From NCBI RefSeq assembly GCF_001678675.1, contig NZ_LZRN01000009.1, forward strand, positions 1-64,000: 64,000 bases of DNA, given 5' to 3'. Below the pieces are notes generated by a model. The model saw only the letters and a list, made by a program, of their open reading frames with translations. It searched no databases and had not been told where the DNA came from. This document shows, piece by piece, positions 46,579-53,232 of the stretch. Position 1 is the first letter of the stretch. Every line of letters starts with the position of its first letter. The DNA is from Gelidibacter algens (GTDB lineage: Bacteria > Bacteroidota > Bacteroidia > Flavobacteriales > Flavobacteriaceae). A program made the translations under genes and the position numbers.

Positions 46579-47529
46579 ATGGAATTAATGATTGGGGCTA
46601 TCGGGTTTATTATTTGTGCCTATGCTGTAATTGCAAATGACGTGATCCAAACCTTGGGTACGTTCATGGCTTCAAATAATAAGTTACAATGGTGGTGGCT
46701 ATGGCTGTTTGCCGTAAGCATTCTATCTGCCACGCTCATTTATGGTTGGTATACAAATTCTGGTGATGTGTCTTATGGGCGCTTGCTTAACATTCCGTTG
46801 CCTTCAAAATTGGAATGGTGGTATTTGTTGGTGCCCTTGACCCTCTTGGTCATTACGCGCATTGGAATTCCGGTGAGCACCACATTTATGATTCTGAGTG
46901 TCTTTTCAACCGGACAGATTATCGAAAAGATGATCTTAAAATCAGTGTATGGCTATGCCTTGTCCTTTGTTTTTGCGGTGTTGGTTTATATCATCATTTC
47001 TAAAAAATTTGAATCGAAGTTATCTTTAGAAAGGCTTGACAAACATTCCCGTAAACATTATTGGCTAGTAGCACAGTGGGTTTCTACCGGTTTTTTATGG
47101 TCGCAATGGCTCATTCAGGATTTTGCCAATATATTTGTTTTTTTACCAAGAAAACTGGCTATCACAGAACTGCTATTGGCACTCTGCGTCATCATGGTGA
47201 TTATGGCCTATATTTTCCAAAAGCGCGGGGGTAAGATTCAGGAAATTGTCAATCAAAAATCGAACACCAAAAACATCAGATCCGCAACAATTATTGATCT
47301 TATATATGGTATTTTCCTGTTTGTTTTTGGGAACCTCAACACCATCCCGATGAGTACCACTTGGGTATTTATCGGTATTTTAGCTGGAAGGGAATTGGCC
47401 ATGACCTATTTGCTGAACAAGAAAAAGATGACAAATACGTATATCATCATCGCCAAGGATTTTGGGAAGGTCAACATTGGTTTGGCGGTTAGCGTGGTTA
47501 TTGCTTTTTTAATCCAATATTTAAAATAG
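46579..47529 (+). CDS. Divergent PiT-like (inorganic phosphate transporter-like) membrane protein
   Basis: 316 residues from 46579 (MELMIGAIGFIICAYAVIANDV), about nine membrane segments. Two halves each carry a PiT-like signature: ANDVIQTLGTFMASN with RIGIPVSTTFMIL in the first, GNLNTIPMSTTWVFIGILAGRE in the second. PiT transporters have GxNDxANxxGT and P-x-S-T-T-H at these places. Here the second GxND copy and the histidine are missing, so the transported ion is uncertain. No phoU-like neighbour. Confidence 0.65.
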   Translation: MELMIGAIGFIICAYAVIANDVIQTLGTFMASNNKLQWWWLWLFAVSILSATLIYGWYTNSGDVSYGRLLNIPLPSKLEWWYLLVPLTLLVITRIGIPVSTTFMILSVFSTGQIIEKMILKSVYGYALSFVFAVLVYIIISKKFESKLSLERLDKHSRKHYWLVAQWVSTGFLWSQWLIQDFANIFVFLPRKLAITELLLALCVIMVIMAYIFQKRGGKIQEIVNQKSNTKNIRSATIIDLIYGIFLFVFGNLNTIPMSTTWVFIGILAGRELAMTYLLNKKKMTNTYIIIAKDFGKVNIGLAVSVVIAFLIQYLK

Positions 47530-47602
47530 ATTTTATAATTTGCACACGCTGCAGTCTTTGAGACGCTGCTTTATTTAAAAGTCTTGTACAAGTTATGTCC
47601 TT

Positions 47603-48505
47603 ATGCTCAAAATAGCGTTTCACCCTATTTACAAACATCCGCTGCCAGAAGGCCACCGGTTCCCGATGCTCAAATATGAACTGCTGCCAGAGCAGCTTGT
47701 ATATGAAGGCACCTGCACCGCCGCTAATTTTTTTGAGCCTTCCGTTCCAGATGATCGCTATATTTTAAAGGTCCATACTACCGAGTATTACAATCACCTA
47801 AAAAATCTTACGCTAGACGCAAGAGCTGCAAGAAAAATCGGATTTCCATTAAGTGACATGCTCGTGAAACGCGAAACCATAATTGCGGATGGCACTATAA
47901 AAGCCAGCGAATTTGCACTAAAATATGGTATTGCGATGAACATTGCCGGTGGCACCCATCACGCGTATTCTGATCGGGGAGAAGGATTTTGCATGTTGAA
48001 TGATCAAGCTATCGGTGCACGCTATTTACAGGATAAAAAATTAGCAGAAAAAATCCTGATAGTAGATCTGGACGTCCATCAAGGTAATGGCACTGCTGAA
48101 ATTTTCCAAAATGACCCTTCAGTATTTACCTTTTCGATGCATGGGAAAAGCAATTATCCATTTAAAAAGGAACACAGTGATTTGGATATTGCACTCGAAA
48201 ATGATTGTGATGATGCCACGTATCTTTCCATTTTAGAAGAAACATTGCCGCAGTTGATTCATGCTGAACAACCAGATTTCATTTATTATTTGTGTGGTGT
48301 GGATGTGATTGCTTCTGATAAATTGGGAAAGCTGGGGCTGACCGTTGCGGGTTGTAAAGAACGTGATCGTTTTGTATTGCAAACCTGTAAAAACCATAAG
48401 ATTCCTGTGATGTGCAGCATGGGCGGTGGCTATTCAACAGATATCAAAATTATTATTGAGGCGCATTCCAATACGTTTCGGCTGGCTCAAGAACTGTTTG
48501 TCTAA
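47603..48505 (+). CDS. Histone deacetylase family (HDAC/AcuC-like) protein
   Basis: 300 residues, arginase-deacetylase fold. The catalytic histidine pair is in AGGTHHAYSDRGEGFCMLND (~residue 115-134), the zinc ligands in IVDLDVHQGNGTAEIF (Asp-x-His) and near CGVDVIASDKLGKLG; the closing GGGYS (~279) is also conserved. Bacterial relatives deacetylate polyamines or acetylated proteins. The last 45 codons are duplicated 2.2 kb downstream (50588-50722). Confidence 0.92.
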   Translation: MLKIAFHPIYKHPLPEGHRFPMLKYELLPEQLVYEGTCTAANFFEPSVPDDRYILKVHTTEYYNHLKNLTLDARAARKIGFPLSDMLVKRETIIADGTIKASEFALKYGIAMNIAGGTHHAYSDRGEGFCMLNDQAIGARYLQDKKLAEKILIVDLDVHQGNGTAEIFQNDPSVFTFSMHGKSNYPFKKEHSDLDIALENDCDDATYLSILEETLPQLIHAEQPDFIYYLCGVDVIASDKLGKLGLTVAGCKERDRFVLQTCKNHKIPVMCSMGGGYSTDIKIIIEAHSNTFRLAQELFV

Positions 48506-48519
48506 AATTCCAATAAAAA

Positions 48520-48561
48520 AAATTCCAAATCCCAACAGATAATGATTGGGATTTGGAATTT
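48520..48561. terminator. Bidirectional terminator between HDAC gene and ssb, made of heptamers
   Basis: AAATTCCAAATCCCAA (48520-48535) and its exact reverse complement (48546-48561) enclose a 10-base loop. The right arm continues as 7-base units TTGGGAT TTGGAAT TTGGAAT TTAAGAT TTGGGAT up to 48580. Confidence 0.7.
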
Positions 48562-48588
48562 GGAATTTAAGATTTGGGATTTTATTTT

Positions 48589-48924
48589 TTACTTCCCTCC
48601 CAACAGCAACAGTTCATTACAAACTATTTCTGTCATATACTGCTTCTTGCCATCTTTGTCGTCCCAAGAGCGGTTGGTCAATTTGCCTTCAATGGCAACT
48701 TCCTTCCCTTTAGCAACATATTTTTCAACGACGTCTACCAATCCTCCTCTCACAACAATATTGTGCCAGTAGGTGCGCTCTACTTTGGCGCCATCTTTAT
48801 CTTTATAGCTGTCGTCTGTAGCCATAGAGAATTTCGCCATTTTGTTCCCATCAGGAAAACTAACGATTTCAGGATCTTGTCCTAATCTTCCAATCAACTG
48901 TACTGTGTTTCTTAATGCGTTCAT
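48589..48924 (-). CDS. ssb: Single-stranded DNA-binding protein, short form, copy 1
   Basis: 111 residues: the OB fold of SSB (MNALRNTVQLIGRLGQDPEI, KVERTYWHNIVVRGGLVDVV, YVAKGKEVAIEGKLTNRSW) with almost no acidic C-terminal tail, ending LLLLGGK. The missing DDDIPF-type tip suggests it does not recruit partners as the main SSB does. Copy 2 at 50812 differs by one residue (Ser/Asn at position 22). Transcribed away from the cassette genes that begin at 49092, in the place where an integron would have its integrase gene. Confidence 0.93.
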   Translation of the reverse strand: MNALRNTVQLIGRLGQDPEIVSFPDGNKMAKFSMATDDSYKDKDGAKVERTYWHNIVVRGGLVDVVEKYVAKGKEVAIEGKLTNRSWDDKDGKKQYMTEIVCNELLLLGGK

Positions 48925-49039
48925 GAGTTCTAAAATTTAAAGGTTAAACAGTTAATACTATTGAATATCGTTCGGTCAATTCAACAACACAAAGATGCGA
49001 TGGCTTCCTAATGGTATTCGGTTGTTAACTATTTAAATT

Positions 49040-49097
49040 CGTTTGTAAATGCTTGTAGTCGTTTGTAAATGGATATTGTTATATTTACGTGTTAGCT
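49040..49097 (+). other. attI-like platform, copy 1: two direct repeats and a GTTAGCT box
   Basis: CGTTTGTAAATG occurs at 49040-49051 and 49060-49071 (20-bp period), and 19 bases further lies GTTAGCT (49091-49097). Two direct repeats beside a simple core site with a GTTRRRY-like box is the attI layout. TATATTTAC (49080-49088) between them may be a cassette promoter -7 box. Confidence 0.55.
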
Positions 49098-49107
49098 GTT
49101 ATTACCT

Positions 49108-49923
49108 ATGAAAATTTATAAAGCCTTTTTACATACTATATTTTTGGTAGGTATTCAAATTTTGATTGGAATAGCTATCGTTCTTATTTTTCAACTGATA
49201 GATAAAAACAACAAAAACTATTACGAACACGCATTAGGATTATTTAGAACATTTGCTCAATTATCGGGATTTCTAATATTCTCCTATTATTTTTGGAAAC
49301 CTTGGAATAATTGGATAAATAAATCTGATTTAAAAATAGACAACTTTAAAATTATATCATTACTTTTTATAATTGGAATTGGATTAGAATTTATCAAATC
49401 TCCTTTCGCTGATTTTAATAACATTTCAAAATACATAAACCAATCTGATTTAATATATAATTCACATAATTTTGAGGGATTTGACAAAAATTTAATTTAT
49501 CGAGTTGTTGGGGTTATAATAATTGCACCGATAATTGAAGAATTATTTTTCAGAAAATATTTGATTAATAGATTACTCAAAGAAAATAGTAAAATTGTTA
49601 CTTTGATAACCTCAAGTATTTGTTTCTCTTTAATCCATTTTGAAACACCGAATAATCTTATTCCTGCTTTTCTTTTTGGTTTAGCTAGTGGATTAATATT
49701 TATAAAAACAAATAAAATTGGGTATTCAATATTGCTGCACTTGATTGGTAATAGTTTATGGTTAATAGATGTACTTTCAGGAGATGAATTTTACAATTAT
49801 TTATTCGAACTTGAGTTCAATTCTACTTATTGGATGATTTTCTCTTTGGGAATAATAATGACTTATTTTGGATTAAAAAGAATAACAACAGCTAACACTA
49901 AATATAGGTCATTGGGCAGATAG
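49108..49923 (+). CDS. CPBP family intramembrane metalloprotease (cassette 1)
   Basis: 271 residues, about eight membrane segments. All three CPBP (Abi/Rce1) motifs are visible: EELFFRK (EExxxR, ~145), FSLIHF (FxxxH, ~175) and HLIGNS (HxxxN, ~210). Bacterial members process peptides, bacteriocin or anti-sigma substrates. Starts 17 bases after the cassette boundary. The last ten residues (NTKYRSLGR and stop) are encoded by the 5' arm of the attC-like site. Strongly A+T-rich compared with flanking core genes, consistent with transfer. Confidence 0.87.
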   Translation: MKIYKAFLHTIFLVGIQILIGIAIVLIFQLIDKNNKNYYEHALGLFRTFAQLSGFLIFSYYFWKPWNNWINKSDLKIDNFKIISLLFIIGIGLEFIKSPFADFNNISKYINQSDLIYNSHNFEGFDKNLIYRVVGVIIIAPIIEELFFRKYLINRLLKENSKIVTLITSSICFSLIHFETPNNLIPAFLFGLASGLIFIKTNKIGYSILLHLIGNSLWLIDVLSGDEFYNYLFELEFNSTYWMIFSLGIIMTYFGLKRITTANTKYRSLGR

Positions 49924-50020
49924 TGCTAAAGTTGAAAATAATTACATTTAAGAAAACATGTAGGGAATTGGTGGTTTGGAGCCTTGAAGTGCCCAACGCC
50001 ACATATTCTTAACGTTGTAA
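49890..50020 (+). repeat. attC-like site 1 (131 bp)
   Basis: 5' arm AGCTAAC ... AATATAGG ... TTGGGCA (49890-49918); 3' arm TGCCCAA ... CCACATATT ... AACGTTG (49990-50020). Inner boxes TTGGGCA/TGCCCAA are exact complements, the middle AATAT.G pairs with small bulges. The cut point would be between G50014 and T50015. The loop shares TTTGGAGC.TTGAA with site 4. Confidence 0.72.
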
Positions 50021-50082
50021 GTAATTTGAGGCAACCTTTTAAAGAATTTAACATCTACATAGAAATAATAAATTCAGTTCTA

Positions 50083-50511
50083 ATGAAAAAACTAAATATC
50101 CTTTTGGTAGTATTAATCACTTTTTTTTCTTGTTCTAAAGATGACCAAAATTCAATGAAAAATTATCAAGGGAAATGGAAACTTACTCAAATGACAGGGA
50201 GTATTCCAAATTCCGAAACTACTGGTTCTGAAATGGAATGGCAAGAATTCTATTTATTAAATACAGATGGAACATTTAAAAAATCTAGGGAAAGAAATGG
50301 AATCTTAACTGAAATTTCTGGGACTAATAAAGTAGTTAATTCTTCTAATGAAAATCTATTAGAGTTTATTTATGCAAGTGAAAACGAAATTATTGGAACT
50401 TGTTATTCTGACATCCTAAAAGAAGAAATGTATTTTCAATCTAAAAGTATCCTAATTAGCAATTGGGAACAATGTGATGGACCAGGTTTGAAATATGAAA
50501 AAGTGAATTAA
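50083..50511 (+). CDS. Lipocalin-like lipoprotein (cassette 2)
   Basis: 142 residues from 50083 (MKKLNILLVVLITFFSC lipoprotein signal). The start at 49984 would fall in the attC-like site and is rejected. The body (YQGKWKLTQMTGSI, EFYLLNTDGTFKKSRE, LLEFIYASENEIIGTCY) is like small flavobacterial lipocalin-type lipoproteins. Ligand unknown. It is the only gene of a cassette whose right end was lost. Confidence 0.78.
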   Translation: MKKLNILLVVLITFFSCSKDDQNSMKNYQGKWKLTQMTGSIPNSETTGSEMEWQEFYLLNTDGTFKKSRERNGILTEISGTNKVVNSSNENLLEFIYASENEIIGTCYSDILKEEMYFQSKSILISNWEQCDGPGLKYEKVN

Positions 50512-50529
50512 GACTACTTAAGCCGAATG

Positions 50530-50586
50530 TAAGCTACGACTTGGTCTGTGCTCACTTGGAAAACCCTCGCAGATTTTCCAACGGAG
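50530..50586 (+). repeat. Truncated attC-like site 2
   Basis: CACTTGGAAAACCCTCGCAG and TTTTCCAACGGAG: the central hairpin TTGGAAAA (50556-50563)/TTTTCCAA (50574-50581) matches the apex of site 3. The 3' arm is absent; the sequence changes at G50586 into the duplicated HDAC 3' end. The box expected from the cassette start (CTTACAAC) is not seen. Confidence 0.5.
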
Positions 50587-50587
50587 T

Positions 50588-50722
50588 TTTGTATTGCAAA
50601 CCTGTAAAGACCATAAGATTCCTGTGATGTGCAGCATGGGCGGTGGCTATTCAACAGATATCAAAATTATTATTGAGGCGCATGCCAATACGTTTCGGCT
50701 GGCTCAAGAACTGTTTGTCTAA
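50588..50722 (+). pseudogene. 3' fragment of the HDAC-family gene
   Basis: 45 codons (FVLQTCKDHKIPVMCS... ending LAQELFV stop), identical to the end of the gene at 47603 except Asn to Asp and Ser to Ala. No start; it is a duplication scar. Confidence 0.9.
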
Positions 50723-50762
50723 AATTCCAATAAAAAAAATTCCAAATCCCAACAGATAATGA

Positions 50763-50804
50763 TTGGAATTTGGAATTTGGAATTTGGATTTTGAAATTTG
50801 GAAT
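50763..50804. repeat. Heptamer repeat (TTGGAAT), 6 units
   Basis: TTGGAAT x3, TTGGATT, TTGAAAT, TTGGAAT. It replaces the perfect palindrome of copy 1, so the terminator arm has been re-spelled by heptamer exchange after the duplication. Confidence 0.75.
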
Positions 50805-50811
50805 TATAATC

Positions 50812-51147
50812 TTACTTCCCTCCCAACAGCAAGAGTTCATTACAAACTATTTCTGTCATATATTGCTTCTTGCCATCTTTGTCATCCCAAGAGCGGTTGG
50901 TCAATTTGCCTTCAATGGCAACCTCCTTCCCTTTAGCAACGTATTTTTCAACAACGTCTACCAATCCTCCTCTCACAACAATATTGTGCCAGTAGGTGCG
51001 CTCTACTTTGGCGCCATCTTTATCTTTATAGCTGTCGTCTGTAGCCATAGAGAATTTCGCCATTTTGTTCCCATCAGGAAAATTAACAATTTCAGGATCT
51101 TGTCCTAATCTTCCAATCAACTGTACTGTGTTTCTTAATGCGTTCAT
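50812..51147 (-). CDS. ssb: Single-stranded DNA-binding protein, short form, copy 2
   Basis: 111 residues with the same OB fold and the same short C-terminus as the protein at 48589; only residue 22 differs (Asn). Its complete upstream region is duplicated as well, so both copies should be expressed. Nucleotide differences are mostly silent, which suggests selection or recent duplication. Confidence 0.92.
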   Translation of the reverse strand: MNALRNTVQLIGRLGQDPEIVNFPDGNKMAKFSMATDDSYKDKDGAKVERTYWHNIVVRGGLVDVVEKYVAKGKEVAIEGKLTNRSWDDKDGKKQYMTEIVCNELLLLGGK

Positions 51148-51262
51148 GAGTTCTAAAATTTAAAGGTTAAACAGTTAATACTATTGAATATCGTTCGGTC
51201 AATTCAACAACACAAAGATGCGATGGCTTCCAAATGGTATTCGGTTGTTAACTATTTAAAAT

Positions 51263-51321
51263 CGTTTGTAAATGCTTGTAGTCGTTTGTAAATGGATATT
51301 GGTTATATTTACATGTTAGCA
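51263..51321 (+). other. attI-like platform, copy 2
   Basis: CGTTTGTAAATG at 51263-51274 and 51283-51294, then GTTAGCA at 51315-51321. The last base of the box differs from copy 1 (A instead of T) exactly as the following cassette's palindrome demands. Confidence 0.55.
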
Positions 51322-51327
51322 AAAAGC

Positions 51328-51349
51328 AAAAAAAAAAAAAAAAAAAAAA
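51328..51349 (+). repeat. A22 homopolymer
   Basis: 22 consecutive A directly after the cassette boundary and 6 bases before the ATG at 51355. Confidence 0.9.
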
Positions 51350-51354
51350 TTGTA

Positions 51355-51766
51355 ATGAAAAATAAAATTTAAGAAAAAAAGAATTTATATAAATTTAATA
51401 CTCGGACTTGTTTGGATTGGACTTGGCATTTTTAGTCTATTAGAAAATGAAAGTTTAAGATGGACAGATTATGGATATTTGTTAGCAGGGGTCTTATATC
51501 TTGGACATTACTTATATGATTTAAACAATCAGTATCTAACAATTCAGAACGGAACTATTCGGAAAAATGCATTATATGGATTTAGAAAAAAAATGAACCT
51601 AAACGAAATAAATTGTATTGAAAAATACGAAGGAGATTATACTCTAAAAACAGAAACAAAAGAACTGAAAATCAATACGAAATTGATTGACGAAAAATCA
51701 CTTGCGGAATTGAATAGAATATTAAATGAATTAGATATATCGCCTAAAAAAAATGCCATTTGCTAA
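51355..51766 (+). pseudogene. Small two-helix membrane protein gene with frameshift at the start (cassette 3)
   Basis: The ATG at 51355 reads MKNKI and stops. One base fewer in the ATGAAAAATAA run would give MKIKFKKKRIYINLILGLVW and continue open to 51766 (about 136 residues). The protein has two membrane segments (ILGLVWIGLGIFSLL, GYLLAGVLYLGHYLY) and a soluble tail (YLTIQNGTIRKNALYGF, ETKELKINTKLIDEKS) like a bPH/PH-type domain. The gene is either phase-variable, broken, or mis-sequenced in the A run. Its last codons lie in the attC-like site. Confidence 0.6.
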
Positions 51767-51893
51767 CACTGTGTAAAAATAATTGCTACTTCTCGCCTAC
51801 TTGGAAATTCCTGCGGAATTTCCACAGGCTCGGTCAATTTTTGTTATTTTAGGTGTTTACCCCACGCAACTATTCTTACACCAAACGTTAGCC
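51761..51893 (+). repeat. attC-like site 3 (133 bp)
   Basis: 5' arm TGCTAAC ... TGTGTAA.AATA.TTGC (51761-51786); 3' arm GCAACTATTCTTACAC ... CGTTAGCC (51866-51893). The apex carries a TTGGAAATT/AATTTCC hairpin. 5' box TGCTAAC is the complement of the cassette's own start GTTAGCA at 51315. The CGTTAGCC box at the right end starts cassette 4. Confidence 0.75.
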
Positions 51894-51903
51894 TTAATAA
51901 AAA

Positions 51904-53067
51904 ATGATACTTATAGACAAACCATATATTTCAGATTTTCTAGTAAGAACTATTAAAGAAAATAATTTTGAAATTATTGCTACTAAAGAAGCAAAGTCAT
52001 TGATTAATGATGATTCTATGAATTGGATTTCGGAAAAGGATGCGAAAAATAAAATTATAAACAGCCCAAACCCTCTTATTTATACAAATTCTGAGAATTC
52101 ATTAACATGGATTTTCAACAATCTAAAAGCAACTAACCTACCTAACCAAATAAGATTATTTAAAGACAAACTTAAATTTAGAGAACTAACTAAAGATTTG
52201 TTTCCTAATTTCATGTTTAGAAAAATTAAAATAGATGAAATTCAAACCTTAGATATTGATGAATTAAAACTACCATTTGTTATTAAGCCTTCATTAGGTT
52301 TTTTTAGTATTGGAGTGCATATCGTGAATAACAAGTCTGATTGGTATGCTGCTCAAAAAGAATTAAACTATGATAATCTAAAAAGTATTTACCCTAAAGA
52401 AGTAATGGATGCTTCTACTTTTATTATAGAAGAATACATAGAAGGAGAAGAATTCGCCATAGATGCCTATTTTAATAATGATGGAGAAGTAGTTATTCTA
52501 AATATTCTACATCATAAATTTTCTTCACGTACTGATGTAAGTGATAGGGTTTACTCCACTTCTCAGAGCATAATTCGTAAGTACAAAGAAAGCGTTGAAG
52601 AGTTTTTAAAACCCATAGGGGAAAAAGCGGATTTGAAAAACTTTCCTTTACATGTAGAGGTTAGAATTGATAAAAAAGGAATACTAAAACCAATAGAAAT
52701 AAACCCGCAGCGATTTGGAGGGTGGTGTACAACTGGCGATCTTTCGTGGTATGCATTTAAGTTTAATTCATACCAATATTTCATTCAAAATAAAAAACCG
52801 AATTGGGATGAAATTTTCAAAAACAAGAAAGATGAAATTTATAGCATTATTTTATTAAACAATAATTCAGGTTTTAAACCATCAGAAATTTCTCATTTTG
52901 ATTTTGATGCGCTGAAACAAGATTTAGAAAATGTATTAGTTGTCAGAAAATTGGATTTTAACAAATACCCTGCATTTGGATTCTTATTTACTGAAACAAG
53001 TGAAGGAAATGAAAACGAACTGAAAGAAATACTAAATTCTGAGTTAAGTAAATATATTAGAAAATAG
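51904..53067 (+). CDS. ATP-grasp domain protein (cassette 4)
   Basis: 387 residues. ATP-grasp core: LPFVIKPSLGFFSIGVHIV (Lys, ~140), FIIEEYIEGEEFAIDAYF (~178-195), LHVEVRIDKKGILKPIEINPQRFGG (~245-270, metal-binding Glu/Asn). This matches carboxylate-amine ligases that join amino acids or small acids. No peptide-synthase or exporter partner is adjacent, as expected for a single-gene cassette. Starts 17 bases after the boundary, as cassette 1 does. A+T-rich. Confidence 0.87.
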   Translation: MILIDKPYISDFLVRTIKENNFEIIATKEAKSLINDDSMNWISEKDAKNKIINSPNPLIYTNSENSLTWIFNNLKATNLPNQIRLFKDKLKFRELTKDLFPNFMFRKIKIDEIQTLDIDELKLPFVIKPSLGFFSIGVHIVNNKSDWYAAQKELNYDNLKSIYPKEVMDASTFIIEEYIEGEEFAIDAYFNNDGEVVILNILHHKFSSRTDVSDRVYSTSQSIIRKYKESVEEFLKPIGEKADLKNFPLHVEVRIDKKGILKPIEINPQRFGGWCTTGDLSWYAFKFNSYQYFIQNKKPNWDEIFKNKKDEIYSIILLNNNSGFKPSEISHFDFDALKQDLENVLVVRKLDFNKYPAFGFLFTETSEGNENELKEILNSELSKYIRK

Positions 53068-53077
53068 AAATTACTAA

Positions 53078-53208
53078 GGCTAACAAAAAATATAGTGCAT
53101 TTGGCAGACAATGCTAAATATGAAGATGATAGCAATAAATAAACAAAGTAGTAAACTGAAAATTTGGAGCGTTGAAATGCCAAACGCACCATATTCAAAT
53201 CGTTGGCA
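53078..53208 (+). repeat. attC-like site 4 (131 bp)
   Basis: 5' arm GGCTAAC ... AATATAGTGCATTTGGCA (53078-53106); 3' arm TGCCAAACGCACCATATT ... CGTTGGCA (53178-53208). 5' box GGCTAAC is the complement of the cassette 4 start GTTAGCC at 51887. Inner boxes TTTGGCA/TGCCAAA are exact complements and differ from site 1 on both arms at once. Confidence 0.76.
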
Positions 53209-53232
53209 GTAATGCCAGAATGCATCCGTGAG

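Larger units (their letters stand above)
48369..49096. repeat. Duplicated segment, copy 1 (HDAC 3' end, ssb, upstream region)
   Basis: From the GTTTTGT inside the HDAC gene to the GTTAGC box this sequence recurs almost unchanged at 50586-51320. Differences are scattered point changes, a rearranged terminator heptamer region and a one-base insertion near the box. Copy 1 is in the native context because the HDAC gene is complete here. Confidence 0.93.
50586..51320. repeat. Duplicated segment, copy 2
   Basis: Near-identical to 48369-49096. It holds the HDAC tail fragment, ssb copy 2 and a second attI-like platform. The first base of homology lies in the shared GTTTTGTATT. Confidence 0.93.

Noticed and set aside
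48574-51108. Plus-strand open frames antisense to both ssb copies (48574-48885, 50770-51108)
   Set aside because: They mirror the conserved ssb coding sequence and are duplicated only because ssb is. Codon constraint follows the minus strand.
48369-51320. Insertion sequence or composite transposon flanked by direct repeats
   Set aside because: The repeats are host genes (HDAC 3' end, ssb), there is no transposase and no terminal inverted repeat or target duplication.
51328-51349. A22 tract as a poly-A tail of a retroelement
   Set aside because: No reverse transcriptase or target duplication; the tract simply lies between the cassette boundary and the start codon.
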